The translations under genes were made by a program, and so were the position numbers. Positions 1 through 8,758 of a DNA stretch of 64,000 bases are shown here, piece after piece. The first letter of the stretch is position 1. Each line of letters begins with the position of its first letter. Source of the stretch: Bacillus sp. FJAT-42376 (GTDB lineage Bacteria > Bacillota > Bacilli > Bacillales > Bacillaceae); contig NZ_CP033906.1 in assembly GCF_003816055.1 (NCBI RefSeq), positions 1,860,001 through 1,924,000 on the forward strand, read 5' to 3'. The notes beneath the pieces are model-generated. The model saw nothing but the letters and a program-made list of their open reading frames with translations. It made no database searches and had not been told where the DNA came from.

Positions 1-475
1 GGATAACGGCTGCCCGGTTTTGAAGTTCAATTTGTTTTAAAGGATCGAGTGTTCCTCCATTGCTTAAAACGGAGTTTACCTCTGGTTTTATTCTTGTCTC
101 AAAGAATTTGTCGAGCTCATCATTCATCGTTTGAGCCGCATTAAGCAGCAGAAGCTGATCTTGTTTCGACATATTCCTTTTAAGCTCGGCTAAAGTCTGG
201 TTCATTTTTTTTACTTGATCTTTGTAGGCGCTCTCATTTTCAGGTGCTGCTTTTGTAATGTAATCGGTGATGACGATGTACTTTTGCTTGAAAATTTCAG
301 AGGCTGAGGAAACCTTGAGAGCGTCGTTTGCTTTTTGTTCTGTTGTACTGATCGTTTTAAGGGTGGATGACAAGGAAAATAAAATAAAAAGGAAGGCAAT
401 AATAATAAGGGAGAGACAAGCATAAAAAACTAGTCCATATTTACGGCCGATTGAAGATTTACGTTTAAATTGCAT
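1..475 (-). CDS. Methyl-accepting chemotaxis-like protein, N-terminal part
   Basis: The start codon is at 475-473 and the frame stays open to the window edge, so only about 158 N-terminal residues are seen. A basic N-terminus (MQFKRKSSIGRKYG) precedes one membrane helix (about residues 14-35). After it comes a long hydrophilic, helix-rich stretch with few prolines, typical of the four-helix-bundle sensor domain of bacterial chemoreceptors or sensor kinases. The HAMP and signalling domains that would decide the family lie outside the window. It is divergent from ktrD. Chemoreceptor is the best guess; a histidine kinase is possible. Confidence 0.55.
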   Translation of the reverse strand, partial: MQFKRKSSIGRKYGLVFYACLSLIIIAFLFILFSLSSTLKTISTTEQKANDALKVSSASEIFKQKYIVITDYITKAAPENESAYKDQVKKMNQTLAELKRNMSKQDQLLLLNAAQTMNDELDKFFETRIKPEVNSVLSNGGTLDPLKQIELQNRAAVI

Positions 476-678
476 CGTGCTAGACCCCGTTCACTCGAAT
501 TTTGTAGAAAAAAATAGGAAAAATGGTATAAATTTAATACTCCAATTTTAATGCAAAAGGAAGGGTGTTGTAAACGCTTTATGTCAAAAGTTTTATGCAA
601 ATTGTGTGTGAAGGGTTTTTTTTGAGGGTATTTTTCTTTAAGATAGAACAGTGAATTCAACGAGGAGGAAGGTTTCTA

Positions 679-2025
679 ATGAGAATGCTCGAACGCTTGA
701 GAAGACAGAAGCTTTCTCCGGCTAAAATTATTGTTGGTTATTATTTTATCGCAGTGACTGTTTCCATTTTGCTGCTAAGCCTTCCTTTTTCCAGACAGTC
801 TGATGCAGAATGGACCTTTATTGATGCACTGTTTACTTCTGTCAGTGCGGTGAGCGTAACAGGGTTATCGACGATTTCCATTAAGGATACCTTTACTGTT
901 CCCGGTTATTTTATTCTCTCTTTTATCCTCCAGTTTGGCGGAATAGGCATCATGACTCTCAGTACGTTCATCTGGCTGGTGCTTAGACGGCGCATCGGCC
1001 TTAAGGAAAGAAGACTGATCATGACCGATCAAAACCAATCAAGCTTGTCAGGGCTTGTGAGTCTTTTGAAGCAAATTCTTATCCTGATCTTAGCGATTGA
1101 AATTGTTGGAGGCATTATTCTTGGTACATACATGCTAAAATATTTTCCGGATTGGAAAGAGGCTTATCTTCATGGATTTTTTGCCTCTGTGAGCGCCACA
1201 ACAAATGCGGGTTTTGATATAACCGGCGAATCCCTTATTCCGTTTGCAAAGGATTATTTCATTCAATTCATCAACATTTTGCTTTTAACACTTGGCGCGA
1301 TTGGCTTTCCGGTTCTCATAGAAGTAAAAGCTTATTTGTTCCATGAAAAAAAGCACCGGTTTACGCTTTTCTCTAAAGTAACATCCATCACGTTTTTAGG
1401 CTTGCTTGCCTTCGGTACGATTGGAATCCTGCTTCTGGATTCCCAGCATTTTTTTAAGGGGAAACCGTGGCATGAGTCGTTATTCTATGCCCTGTTCCAG
1501 TCTTCGACCACGAGAAGCGGAGGGCTTGCGACTATGGACGTGGCACAATTCAGTGATGCCACTCTATTGTTTATGTGTCTGCTCATGGTCATTGGTGCTT
1601 CGCCAAGCTCTGTAGGCGGAGGTATTCGGACAACCACTTTTGCCCTGAATCTGCTGTTTATTTATCATTTTGCCCGCGGCAGAAAGTCCGTTAAGCTGTT
1701 TAAAAGAGAGGTCCATCATGATGATATTACAAAATCGCTCGTTGTCACGATTGTAGCGGCGCTTCTTTGTTTTGTTTCAACAGTCATTCTTGCGGCAATC
1801 GAACCGTTCAGTCTGCTGGAAATCCTATTTGAGGTTTCCTCTGCTTTTGGAACGACTGGATTGTCTCTCGGGATCACAGCGGATTTGAGTACGCCTGGAA
1901 AGGTCATTATTATTCTGCTTATGTTCATTGGAAGAATTGGAATCGTCACGTTCCTGCTTATGATGGGGAAAAAAGAAATCGAGGCCAATTACAAATATCC
2001 TACCGAACGGATTATTATCGGCTGA
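679..2025 (+). CDS. ktrD: Ktr potassium uptake system, channel subunit KtrD/KtrB
   Basis: This 448-residue polytopic membrane protein is the ion-conducting subunit of a Na+-dependent K+ uptake system of the Trk/Ktr/HKT superfamily. The four pore loops with their conserved filter glycines are visible: SVTGLST (about 60), TTNAGFD (about 175), TRSGGLAT (about 280) and GTTGLSLG (about 395). The glycine- and serine-rich gating-loop segment GASPSSVGGG is also present. The length matches KtrB/KtrD (about 445-450). The partner RCK subunit (KtrC/A) is not adjacent, as is usual for KtrD. The start is supported by AGGAGG ten bases upstream. I prefer KtrD over KtrB from gene order (ktrD - small genes - ykrP - kinE). 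Confidence 0.93.
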   Translation: MRMLERLRRQKLSPAKIIVGYYFIAVTVSILLLSLPFSRQSDAEWTFIDALFTSVSAVSVTGLSTISIKDTFTVPGYFILSFILQFGGIGIMTLSTFIWLVLRRRIGLKERRLIMTDQNQSSLSGLVSLLKQILILILAIEIVGGIILGTYMLKYFPDWKEAYLHGFFASVSATTNAGFDITGESLIPFAKDYFIQFINILLLTLGAIGFPVLIEVKAYLFHEKKHRFTLFSKVTSITFLGLLAFGTIGILLLDSQHFFKGKPWHESLFYALFQSSTTRSGGLATMDVAQFSDATLLFMCLLMVIGASPSSVGGGIRTTTFALNLLFIYHFARGRKSVKLFKREVHHDDITKSLVVTIVAALLCFVSTVILAAIEPFSLLEILFEVSSAFGTTGLSLGITADLSTPGKVIIILLMFIGRIGIVTFLLMMGKKEIEANYKYPTERIIIG

Positions 2026-2144
2026 CAGGATTGCATGGTCCTGCCTGGACATACTGTTAATTCCCGGCTTCCCTCTTCGGTTAAGATCCTCTTCATAAGT
2101 TCCGGACGAAAGGAAATAATGAAGAGGGAAGGGAGTGAAGCGGA

Positions 2145-2279
2145 TTGAAACAGGAAAAACAGTTTCCCGTTGCAGAACTGACCGCAGAGGAACTGGGCCA
2201 GCTGCAGAAGTTTGAAGAAGATTTTCGAAACCGTACCGGGGAAGAAATCGTCTTGATTGCCTACGAACATCAGGATTGA
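2145..2279 (+). CDS. Small hypothetical protein, 44 aa
   Basis: A TTG-initiated ORF preceded by AAGGGAG nine bases upstream. The product (starts MKQEKQFPVA, ends YEHQD) is acidic, soluble and free of cysteine and membrane segments. Its composition and the good ribosome-binding site favour a real gene over noise. It sits between ktrD and two further tiny genes, a position occupied by small unknown genes (ykzP/ykzE) in B. subtilis, but I cannot assign orthology by eye. No function proposed. Confidence 0.55.
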   Translation: MKQEKQFPVAELTAEELGQLQKFEEDFRNRTGEEIVLIAYEHQD

Positions 2280-2387
2280 AATAGGGAAGGCACTGAAAAA
2301 AATGCCAGGACTGAAAATCCTTCAATGGGTGAACCTATTCTTGCGGAGAGATCCGCGCATTCATTTTTCCAATTGAGGGGGATGTTT

Positions 2388-2555
2388 ATGAAACGAAAAG
2401 CAGCTAATCATCAGGCATTAAAAAACAACACGACTCCGTCTGAGAGCATGGCGAAAACAGAGTTTGCTGCAGAGTTCAATCATGAAAACCCTCAAAAGTA
2501 TGCGAACCGCAATTCCAAAAAAGGATTGCAGGGCAAGTCGGAGAGCAGCCGATGA
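2388..2555 (+). CDS. Small basic protein, possible gamma-SASP-like, 55 aa
   Basis: ATG at 2388 is chosen because GAGGGG ends seven bases upstream; an in-frame ATG at 2382 would be too close. The protein is very hydrophilic (Lys/Asn/Ser/Gln rich) and contains KTEFAAEFN, which resembles the EFxxEF core of gamma-type small acid-soluble spore proteins (SspE). The stop overlaps the start of the next gene (ATGA), so the two are probably translationally coupled. The SASP relationship is an inference from one short motif and composition; it could be an unrelated small spore protein. Confidence 0.55.
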   Translation: MKRKAANHQALKNNTTPSESMAKTEFAAEFNHENPQKYANRNSKKGLQGKSESSR

Positions 2556-2725
2556 GCAAGAAAAACCAAAAAAGCAAAGATATGCAAAATCATAAAAAGC
2601 CGATGAACCCGGATGTTCTGCAGGAAGAATTCGGAAGCGAATTCGGAGATGCGAATTCCGCTAAGATTTATGAGGTAAAAGAAGAATTGAAACACCGGCC
2701 GAAATCGGGCAAAAAGAAAAAGTGA
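2552..2725 (+). CDS. Small basic protein, possible gamma-SASP-like, 57 aa
   Basis: Begins at the ATGA overlap with the previous gene. The product is Lys/Asn/Gln rich and carries EEFGSEFGDANSAK, closely recalling the repeated EFGTEF block of gamma-type SASPs, and it shares the EFxxEF pattern with its upstream neighbour. The C-terminus is a poly-lysine tail. The gene is followed at once by a strong bidirectional terminator (stem begins at 2721). By position it may correspond to B. subtilis ykzE (between ktrD and ykrP), which I cannot verify. A spore-compartment role is inference only. Confidence 0.6.
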   Translation: MSKKNQKSKDMQNHKKPMNPDVLQEEFGSEFGDANSAKIYEVKEELKHRPKSGKKKK

Positions 2726-2750
2726 GGGCTTTCGCCCTCACTTTTTCTTT
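2721..2750. terminator. Bidirectional rho-independent terminator
   Basis: A 9-bp perfect stem (AGTGAGGGC / GCCCTCACT) with a TTTC loop is followed by TTTTTCTTTT on the + strand. On the - strand the mirror-image stem is also followed by a T-rich run. It can end both the small-gene operon on + and the radical SAM gene on -. Confidence 0.9.
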
Positions 2751-2760
2751 TACGCATCGG

Positions 2761-4530
2761 TTATACGGTTCTGCTGTGGTCCGGACTTTCATTCGTTGTG
2801 TAAACCAGAGTATGGTTTTCAGAAGGATCATAATGGAAAAGGATCCACGTTTCATTCAAGACGACTGTACCGTTCAATTTATATTCTGCCAAGTCAAAAG
2901 GAAGATGCTCGACAATTGTGTGTTTATAAAGGTCCTTTTCAGACAGCGGATTTTTTTGATAAACGGACCCCAGAATAGCAGGCTGGTCCATTAAGCGCTT
3001 GTAAAATAAATCACGCTGCTCTTTGGCAATCAAGGAATGATCCCAGAGCGCTTTTCTAGGTTTGTACCGCTGATTTTTTAAATAGTCGTACGTCATAAAG
3101 GCTGTAGCTGTCTTCAGATGTTCAGGAGCTGCGGCTTCGATAAAATCACGCAGTCTTCGGAAGAGATCCTCAAGCTGGTGTCCAATCCGGCTCCAGCCCT
3201 GCTCATCCCAAAATGTCCCGAACTCCTGGAAGAAATCAAAGGGAGTAGGGAAGACATGCTGTACCAAATATTCAACGGTTTCATCCATCCGGTGATCGTT
3301 CCAATATTTTTCGAGAACATCTTCTACCTGTTTGATGCGGGAAATATCATCAAAGGTCAAGACGTTGTTTTTCAGAATCTCATATGGCGAATGGTCCATG
3401 TATACATAATCATGCTGAGAGGCTCTTAACCGAAGACCTGTTCCGCGAAGCATTTTAAGGAAACCGAGCTGGAGCTCCTCCGGTCTCATCGCAAATACAT
3501 CATTGAAGGTCTTCTTAAACGATTGATAGTCTTCTTCCGGAAGTCCGGCAATCAAGTCCAGATGCTGCTCAATTTTCTGTCCTTCTTTCACCATCATGAC
3601 CGTTCTCGTCAGCTTGCTGAAATTTTGTCTTCTCATGACAAGGTCGTTCGTTTCATCGTTTGTTGATTGAACACCGATTTCAAAGCGGAAAAGCCCTTTT
3701 GGGGCATTATCATTTAAAAATTGAATCACTTCAGGACGCATGATATCCGCGGTAATCTCGAACTGGAAAACCGTTCCGGGACGGTGCTCGTCTATCAGGA
3801 ACTGGAACATTTCCATTGCGTAGCTGCGGCTGATGTTGAAGGTCCGGTCAACGAATTTTATCGTTTTCGCTCCATGCTTCATGAGAAAGCGGATATCTTC
3901 TTTCACTTTCTCCCGGTCAAAGTAGCGGACTCCTACTTCAATTGACGAAAGACAAAATTGGCAGCTGAATGGACAGCCCCGGCTTGTCTCTACATAAGTT
4001 ACCCGTTTGGACAGGCTTGTTAAATCTTCTTCAAAACGGAATGGGGAAGGCAGCTCTTTTAGATCAAGCTTGTTTGCCTGCGGCTGAATCTTCACTTTTC
4101 CTTCTTCCCGATACGCTATGCCATTTACGGTTTTCATCGGAAGGTTCTGATCTATGGCGTGAAGGAGCTGTTTAAAGGTCTGTTCCCCTTCGCCTATCAC
4201 AATATAATCGGCTTGAGGAATCCTTTCCATCCACTCCAGGACATCATAGGTCACTTCAGGTCCGCCAAGAACGATCTTCAGCTCCGGCTTGATTTTTTTC
4301 AGCATATTGATCACTTTAATCGTTTCTTCAATATTCCAGATGTAGCAGCTGAAGCCAATCACGTCAGGATTTCTTTTGAACAAGTCACTGACGATATTAA
4401 TAGAAGGATCTTTGATCGTATATTCGGCAAGCTCAGGGTTGTATTCCGGCTGAGCATAAGCTTTTAAGTAACGAATGGAAAGACTTGTATGAATGTATTT
4501 TGCGTTTAATGTGCTGAGCACGATATTCAT
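2761..4530 (-). CDS. B12-binding-type radical SAM protein (DUF4080 type)
   Basis: A 589-residue protein with an N-terminal cobalamin-binding-like Rossmann region (about 1-140, including LGGPEVTYD and GEGEQTF). A radical SAM core follows, with the [4Fe-4S]-binding CxxxCxxC motif in RGCPFSCQFCLSS (about 183-195). The last third resembles the DUF4080 extension found with this architecture in Bacillaceae. The family contains methyltransferases and MiaB-like or BchE-like enzymes, and the substrate is unknown. It is a single-gene unit with its own terminator. The ATG start fits the family N-terminus. Family call is secure, reaction is not. Confidence 0.85.
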   Translation of the reverse strand: MNIVLSTLNAKYIHTSLSIRYLKAYAQPEYNPELAEYTIKDPSINIVSDLFKRNPDVIGFSCYIWNIEETIKVINMLKKIKPELKIVLGGPEVTYDVLEWMERIPQADYIVIGEGEQTFKQLLHAIDQNLPMKTVNGIAYREEGKVKIQPQANKLDLKELPSPFRFEEDLTSLSKRVTYVETSRGCPFSCQFCLSSIEVGVRYFDREKVKEDIRFLMKHGAKTIKFVDRTFNISRSYAMEMFQFLIDEHRPGTVFQFEITADIMRPEVIQFLNDNAPKGLFRFEIGVQSTNDETNDLVMRRQNFSKLTRTVMMVKEGQKIEQHLDLIAGLPEEDYQSFKKTFNDVFAMRPEELQLGFLKMLRGTGLRLRASQHDYVYMDHSPYEILKNNVLTFDDISRIKQVEDVLEKYWNDHRMDETVEYLVQHVFPTPFDFFQEFGTFWDEQGWSRIGHQLEDLFRRLRDFIEAAAPEHLKTATAFMTYDYLKNQRYKPRKALWDHSLIAKEQRDLFYKRLMDQPAILGSVYQKNPLSEKDLYKHTIVEHLPFDLAEYKLNGTVVLNETWILFHYDPSENHTLVYTTNESPDHSRTV

Positions 4531-4621
4531 GTTTTTACACCACTTTTATTAAGAATCATTATTTTAAAACATTACCCATTTTAACACATTCCGGACAGCG
4601 GGAAACGTTTTTCCTCAAAAA

Positions 4622-4650
4622 AAAGCGGGTGCCCGCGAGGCACCCGCCAT
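4622..4650 (-). terminator. Terminator of the acyltransferase gene
   Basis: The stem GCGGGTGCC / GGCACCCGC with a 5-base loop lies just beyond the stop of the - strand gene. In that direction it is followed by a run of T (the AAAAAAAA on + at about 4617-4624). Confidence 0.85.
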
Positions 4651-4653
4651 TTT

Positions 4654-5661
4654 CTAGGTTTGCTGTATGGACTTCAGTTTCCGCTTCAAACGTGTGGCTT
4701 TCAGTTCAACAATCGGCTCCGTCAGTGTTTTGATTAAATTAGAAGACAGAAGGAACGTCACGATAATCGCTGCAGCTGCGTAAATGGTGATGCTTTGATA
4801 ATCATTCAGCCAGCTTTCTGCCGGACTGTTGCGAATCCCATTGATGATGAAACCATGCAGGAGATATACATAAAAGGTTCTCGTGCCCCATGTTGTAAAG
4901 AAAGCCTCTCTTTGAGGGACAATCGCAAGAAAACTCAGCGTAGTGGCAACGGTCAAACCATAAAAGGCAGAACGGATGAGCGCACTTACTGCGACAGCCT
5001 GCCCGAATGCAGAATACGGCTTTGAACCAAAGAGCCATTCAAAATCAAATTGCCAGAAGAAATACATGCTGAAAGTAAAAGCCAGAAACAGTATGGAAAG
5101 GACTCTCCCTTTAAAAGAAGTCAGTTTATAAAAATGCTCTCTTTTCATGTAAAAACCAATCAGGAAAAGCGGAAAGAATACAAATGTTCTCCCCATACTC
5201 AGAAAGCTGTTCGCAAAATCTGCGTATCCGATTCCGATTCCTAGCAGAAATGAAAGGGTAAGAGCGATTTTCCAGTTTGTTTTTGTGAAAACAAACAGCA
5301 TCAGATTCCAGAAAAACAGGCTTAGCAGAAACCATAAAGACCACTGCGGATCAAGCGGGTTGAGCTCAAGCTGATCCTGCTTTTGGATGAGGACATAATA
5401 GACCGAGTAAATCCCCTGGAAAATCAAATAAGGAATGATCAGCTTTTTTGCAATCTTTCCTACATATCCCTTTTTGCGGAAACCTTTTGCAAAGTAGCCG
5501 GATACTAAAATAAAGGCCGGCATGTGGAACGTATAAATAAATTTGTAAATGTGGAGCATCACTTCGTTGTTATCAATAAAAGAACGGATGAGATGGCCAA
5601 ATACGACAAGGATAATTAATAAAAACTTCGCATTATCAAAGTAGCTGTCTCTCGTTTTCAA
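4654..5661 (-). CDS. ykrP: Acyltransferase 3 family membrane protein (YkrP-like)
   Basis: A 335-residue integral membrane protein with about ten hydrophobic segments. It starts MKTRDSYFDNAKFLLIILVVFGHL, the N-terminal helix with the conserved His of the acyltransferase 3 / OafA / fucose-4-O-acetylase-like family. Such proteins O-acylate cell-envelope glycans or exported sugars, and the acceptor cannot be deduced. A TTG start is supported by an AGGTGAT-type ribosome-binding site. Position between ktrD and kinE agrees with ykrP of B. subtilis. A near-perfect 22-bp palindrome lies 28 bases upstream of the start. Confidence 0.85.
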   Translation of the reverse strand: MKTRDSYFDNAKFLLIILVVFGHLIRSFIDNNEVMLHIYKFIYTFHMPAFILVSGYFAKGFRKKGYVGKIAKKLIIPYLIFQGIYSVYYVLIQKQDQLELNPLDPQWSLWFLLSLFFWNLMLFVFTKTNWKIALTLSFLLGIGIGYADFANSFLSMGRTFVFFPLFLIGFYMKREHFYKLTSFKGRVLSILFLAFTFSMYFFWQFDFEWLFGSKPYSAFGQAVAVSALIRSAFYGLTVATTLSFLAIVPQREAFFTTWGTRTFYVYLLHGFIINGIRNSPAESWLNDYQSITIYAAAAIIVTFLLSSNLIKTLTEPIVELKATRLKRKLKSIQQT

Positions 5662-5688
5662 CTCAAATCACCTGCCTGAATGCGCTAA

Positions 5689-5710
5689 ATTTACGGGAAT
5701 TCCTGTAAAT
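5689..5710. promoter_or_regulatory. 22-bp inverted repeat, possible operator
   Basis: Arms ATTTACGGGAA and TTCCTGTAAAT pair at 10 of 11 positions. It lies between the divergent ykrP-like and kinE genes, 28 bases upstream of the ykrP-like start codon. No T-run follows, so it is more operator-like than terminator-like. The regulator is unknown. Confidence 0.45.
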
Positions 5711-5807
5711 ACAATTTACCCATGCGTGAACAGTGTAAAACAAATCAAATGGTGATTCCTGCCCTTTAACCGGATTGTCAGCCGGATTTAACCGCGCTGT
5801 TACATAT

Positions 5808-5837
5808 TTGTGAAAAATGTATTTGCACTGATATAAA
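5808..5837 (+). promoter_or_regulatory. Candidate SigA-type promoter for kinE
   Basis: TTGTGA at 5808-5813 and TATAAA at 5832-5837 are separated by 18 bases, 121 bases upstream of the proposed kinE start. Only pattern match supports this. Confidence 0.4.
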
Positions 5838-5958
5838 GAGGAAAGGAATGGGGGTTTTTCCGCAAATCGCGACTTTTAGCGGGCCAGTTTGAAGGACAAT
5901 GGAAATTATTGTAGAAATTAATGATATGCAGAACAGGGGAAAAAGGAGTGTACGGGGG

Positions 5959-8166
5959 ATGAGTCAGCTTATAGAGGAGGCGCAAATTGCTCGGCTAAAC
6001 AGCGAACTGAACCGCCTGAAAAATGAAAATAAGCAGTTGAAATCGGAACTGTCGAAGCACCAGGTTATTTTTGATCAGGCACTGGATGCAATTATTATTT
6101 TTGATCAGGACATGAACTTTAAAGATGCCAATGAGGCAGCTTGTAAGATGTTTGAGGAAGAAAGGGAGACGCTGTTAAAAGAATCTCTCTATGATTATCT
6201 GGCTATGTTTCCAAACGAAGAAATTAAAAGGCACCGGGATCAGCTCTCTGAAAGAGGATCCCTTAATGAGGAAATCATTATAAAACTTAAAAATGGGCAG
6301 CTGAAATTTATCGAGTTCTCGGCTAAAAAAAATGCGATAGGCAGCGATGACCTTTCCATAATGAGAGATGTATCGTCCAAAAAGATGCTGGAAAGAGAAC
6401 GTTCCATCAATGAAAAGATGTTTCAGGATCTTTTTCACCGCGCGTTGGACGGAATTGTTATCTATGATCACCATGGACGGCTAGTAGATGCCAATACATC
6501 CTTCTGCCAGAACTTCGAAATTCAGAAAAATCAGCTTTCTTCCTACCGGCTCAAAGACTTTATTGATAAAGAAAGCCATTTTAAAATTGAACAGACGTGG
6601 AAACTGTTATCCAAATCCGGAAAAGCCAAAGGAGATCTCCCTGTGCGCCTGAAAAGCGGCACAAGGAAAATCTTTGAATTTACGACCACAGCTAATATTC
6701 TGAATGGCTATTACATGTCGATTATGAGGGACATAACCGAAAAGAGAAGCATGGAAGCAGAGCTTCATAAGAGTGAAGTCCGTTTTCGGGAGATATTTGA
6801 AAATGCTATGGATGCCATTGTGATATGGGATAAAAGAGGAAGGATTTTAAAAGCAAACCGCTGGGCAACCCGTATTTTTGAGCTTTCCATGGACGGTTTG
6901 CTGAAAAGTTCCATTACAGATTTTCTCGATGAAGAAGACCCGCGTTATCAGGCGGCTTTCCGGCATTATATGACGACAGGCTCCATCAGGCAGGAGCTCC
7001 GCTTTCACATGCCGAACGGACAATGCAAGGACCTTGAATTCACTTCCAAAGCAAATGTCTTTGAAGGCCAGCATCTGACCGTTTTGCGCAACGTGAGTGA
7101 CCGGAACCGGATGGAAAAAGAATTGAGGGAAAGCGAAGAAAAGTTCAGAAAGATTTTCAGCGGGGCGCTGGAAGGGATTGTATTGTTCGACAGTCATTAC
7201 AGGATTATCGCGGCAAATCCTGTTTCCGCCAAAATATTTGAAATGACGCATGAGGAAATTGAACAATGCAACCTTTATTCGCTGCTTTTCCCGGATAAAA
7301 GCAAGCAGCCTTCCGATTTTCTGGCGGAATTTCAAAAAGAAGAAGAAGGAACGGAAGAAATTCATTTACAATCTAAAAACGGGCAAAACAAAATATTAGA
7401 TTTCTCTCTCAAGCTAAATTTAAATGAAAATATGCATTTGGCTATTTTCCGGGATGTCACAGAACGAAAAGAACTGGAAGAAAGGCTCCGGAAATCGGAC
7501 ACATTAAATGTAGTGGGTGAGCTCGCTGCAGGGATTGCCCATGAAATCCGCAATCCGATGACGGCCCTTAAAGGGTTTATTCAGCTGCTTGAAGGAAGTG
7601 TTAAAGACGACTTTGGCATGTATTTTAATGTCATCAAGTCGGAGCTGAACCGCATTGAATCCATCATTACAGAATTTCTTGTGCTTGCAAAACCTCAGGC
7701 TGTACATTTTGAACAGAACAGCATTGTCAAAATCATGAAGGATACGATGGAATTGCTCAATGCCCAGGCGATTTTTTCGAACGTTCAGCTCGAGCTGTCC
7801 GAAGAAGGGGACATTCCGTCCATTTACTGTGAACCGAACCAGATGAAACAAGTTTTTATTAATATATTAAAGAATGCCATAGAAGTCATGCCCGGCGGCG
7901 GAACGGTCAAATCGGTCCTTAAAATGCAAGGTCCCGATCAGCTCAGTATTTCCATAAAAGACGAAGGAAACGGAATTCCGGAAGATAAGCTGAAAAGACT
8001 GGGAGAGCCTTTTTATACAACAAAAGACCGCGGCACTGGCCTGGGACTTATGGTAAGCTATAAAATAATTGAAGAACACCGCGGTAAGGTAAGAGTGGAA
8101 AGCAAAGTGGGCAAAGGAACGACTTTTTTTATCACACTGCCAGCGGGAAACCATGAGGTGAAATAA
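5959..8166 (+). CDS. kinE: Sporulation sensor histidine kinase KinE
   Basis: I place the start at 5959 (AAGGAG ten bases upstream), giving 735 residues, close to the 738 of B. subtilis KinE; the frame is open further upstream. A short coiled coil (about 1-40) precedes four PAS repeats (about 40-150, 155-275, 280-395, 400-505), each beginning with a variant of 'F..I...ALDAIVIFD'. The HisKA domain has the phospho-acceptor His528 in HEIRNP. The HATPase domain shows N box (NILKNAIEVMP), G1 (DEGNGIP) and G2 (GTGLGL). There is no membrane segment, so it is a cytosolic phosphorelay kinase that would feed Spo0F/Spo0A. ogt follows without a gap. Confidence 0.93.
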   Translation: MSQLIEEAQIARLNSELNRLKNENKQLKSELSKHQVIFDQALDAIIIFDQDMNFKDANEAACKMFEEERETLLKESLYDYLAMFPNEEIKRHRDQLSERGSLNEEIIIKLKNGQLKFIEFSAKKNAIGSDDLSIMRDVSSKKMLERERSINEKMFQDLFHRALDGIVIYDHHGRLVDANTSFCQNFEIQKNQLSSYRLKDFIDKESHFKIEQTWKLLSKSGKAKGDLPVRLKSGTRKIFEFTTTANILNGYYMSIMRDITEKRSMEAELHKSEVRFREIFENAMDAIVIWDKRGRILKANRWATRIFELSMDGLLKSSITDFLDEEDPRYQAAFRHYMTTGSIRQELRFHMPNGQCKDLEFTSKANVFEGQHLTVLRNVSDRNRMEKELRESEEKFRKIFSGALEGIVLFDSHYRIIAANPVSAKIFEMTHEEIEQCNLYSLLFPDKSKQPSDFLAEFQKEEEGTEEIHLQSKNGQNKILDFSLKLNLNENMHLAIFRDVTERKELEERLRKSDTLNVVGELAAGIAHEIRNPMTALKGFIQLLEGSVKDDFGMYFNVIKSELNRIESIITEFLVLAKPQAVHFEQNSIVKIMKDTMELLNAQAIFSNVQLELSEEGDIPSIYCEPNQMKQVFINILKNAIEVMPGGGTVKSVLKMQGPDQLSISIKDEGNGIPEDKLKRLGEPFYTTKDRGTGLGLMVSYKIIEEHRGKVRVESKVGKGTTFFITLPAGNHEVK

Positions 8167-8646
8167 GTGCCAGGATATATTTGTGTTGAAACGCCCATTG
8201 GTCCATTAAGGGTTGTTTCAGATGGAGAATCTATAACGAGGGTCGACCTTCCCGGATCTGTTATGCCTTCCAGTCAGGAAGCCGCTGCCGATTATCCAAT
8301 ATTAATAGAAGCAAAAAAACAGCTGGAGGAGTACTTCAGCGGGTCAAGAAATGAGTTTGACCTGCCACTATCCATCATAGGTACACCTTTTCAGATGAGG
8401 ATATGGGAGGCCCTTAGGGAGATCCCTTTCGGCCAGTCACTGAATTATGCAGAAATTGCTGCAAAAGCGGGCAGTCCAAAAGCGGTTCGCGCAGCCGGAC
8501 AGGCAAATAAAGCGAATAAACTGCCTATTTTTATTCCCTGCCACAGAGTAATTGGGAAGAATCAGTCCCTAACCGGATATGCCGGGTCAAAAACTGATTT
8601 GAAAGCTATTCTGCTGGAGCATGAGAAAATAGAATTTAACAGATAA
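8167..8646 (+). CDS. ogt: Methylated-DNA-protein cysteine methyltransferase
   Basis: A 159-residue DNA repair protein that removes O6-alkyl groups from guanine by suicide transfer to a cysteine. The acceptor Cys125 is in the diagnostic IPCHRVIG motif, followed by LTGYAGSKTDLKAILLEHE. The arginine-finger/helix-turn-helix region (PKAVRAAGQANKANKLP) is intact. GTG directly follows the kinE stop codon, with the ribosome-binding site GAGGTG inside the last kinE codons, so it is probably co-transcribed with kinE, the same order as in B. subtilis. Confidence 0.95.
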   Translation: MPGYICVETPIGPLRVVSDGESITRVDLPGSVMPSSQEAAADYPILIEAKKQLEEYFSGSRNEFDLPLSIIGTPFQMRIWEALREIPFGQSLNYAEIAAKAGSPKAVRAAGQANKANKLPIFIPCHRVIGKNQSLTGYAGSKTDLKAILLEHEKIEFNR

Positions 8647-8676
8647 AGCCGGATGAACTGTTTCCGGTTTTTTTTA
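8647..8676 (+). terminator. Terminator after ogt
   Basis: A short stem CCGGA / TCCGG is followed by eight T residues directly after the ogt stop codon. Confidence 0.7.
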
Positions 8677-8758
8677 CGCTTGTCACCAATATGCAGCAGC
8701 GACATATTATTTAGTAAAGGAATAAAAGTTTCCCTGGGGCAATAAAGGAGGAGTAAAC

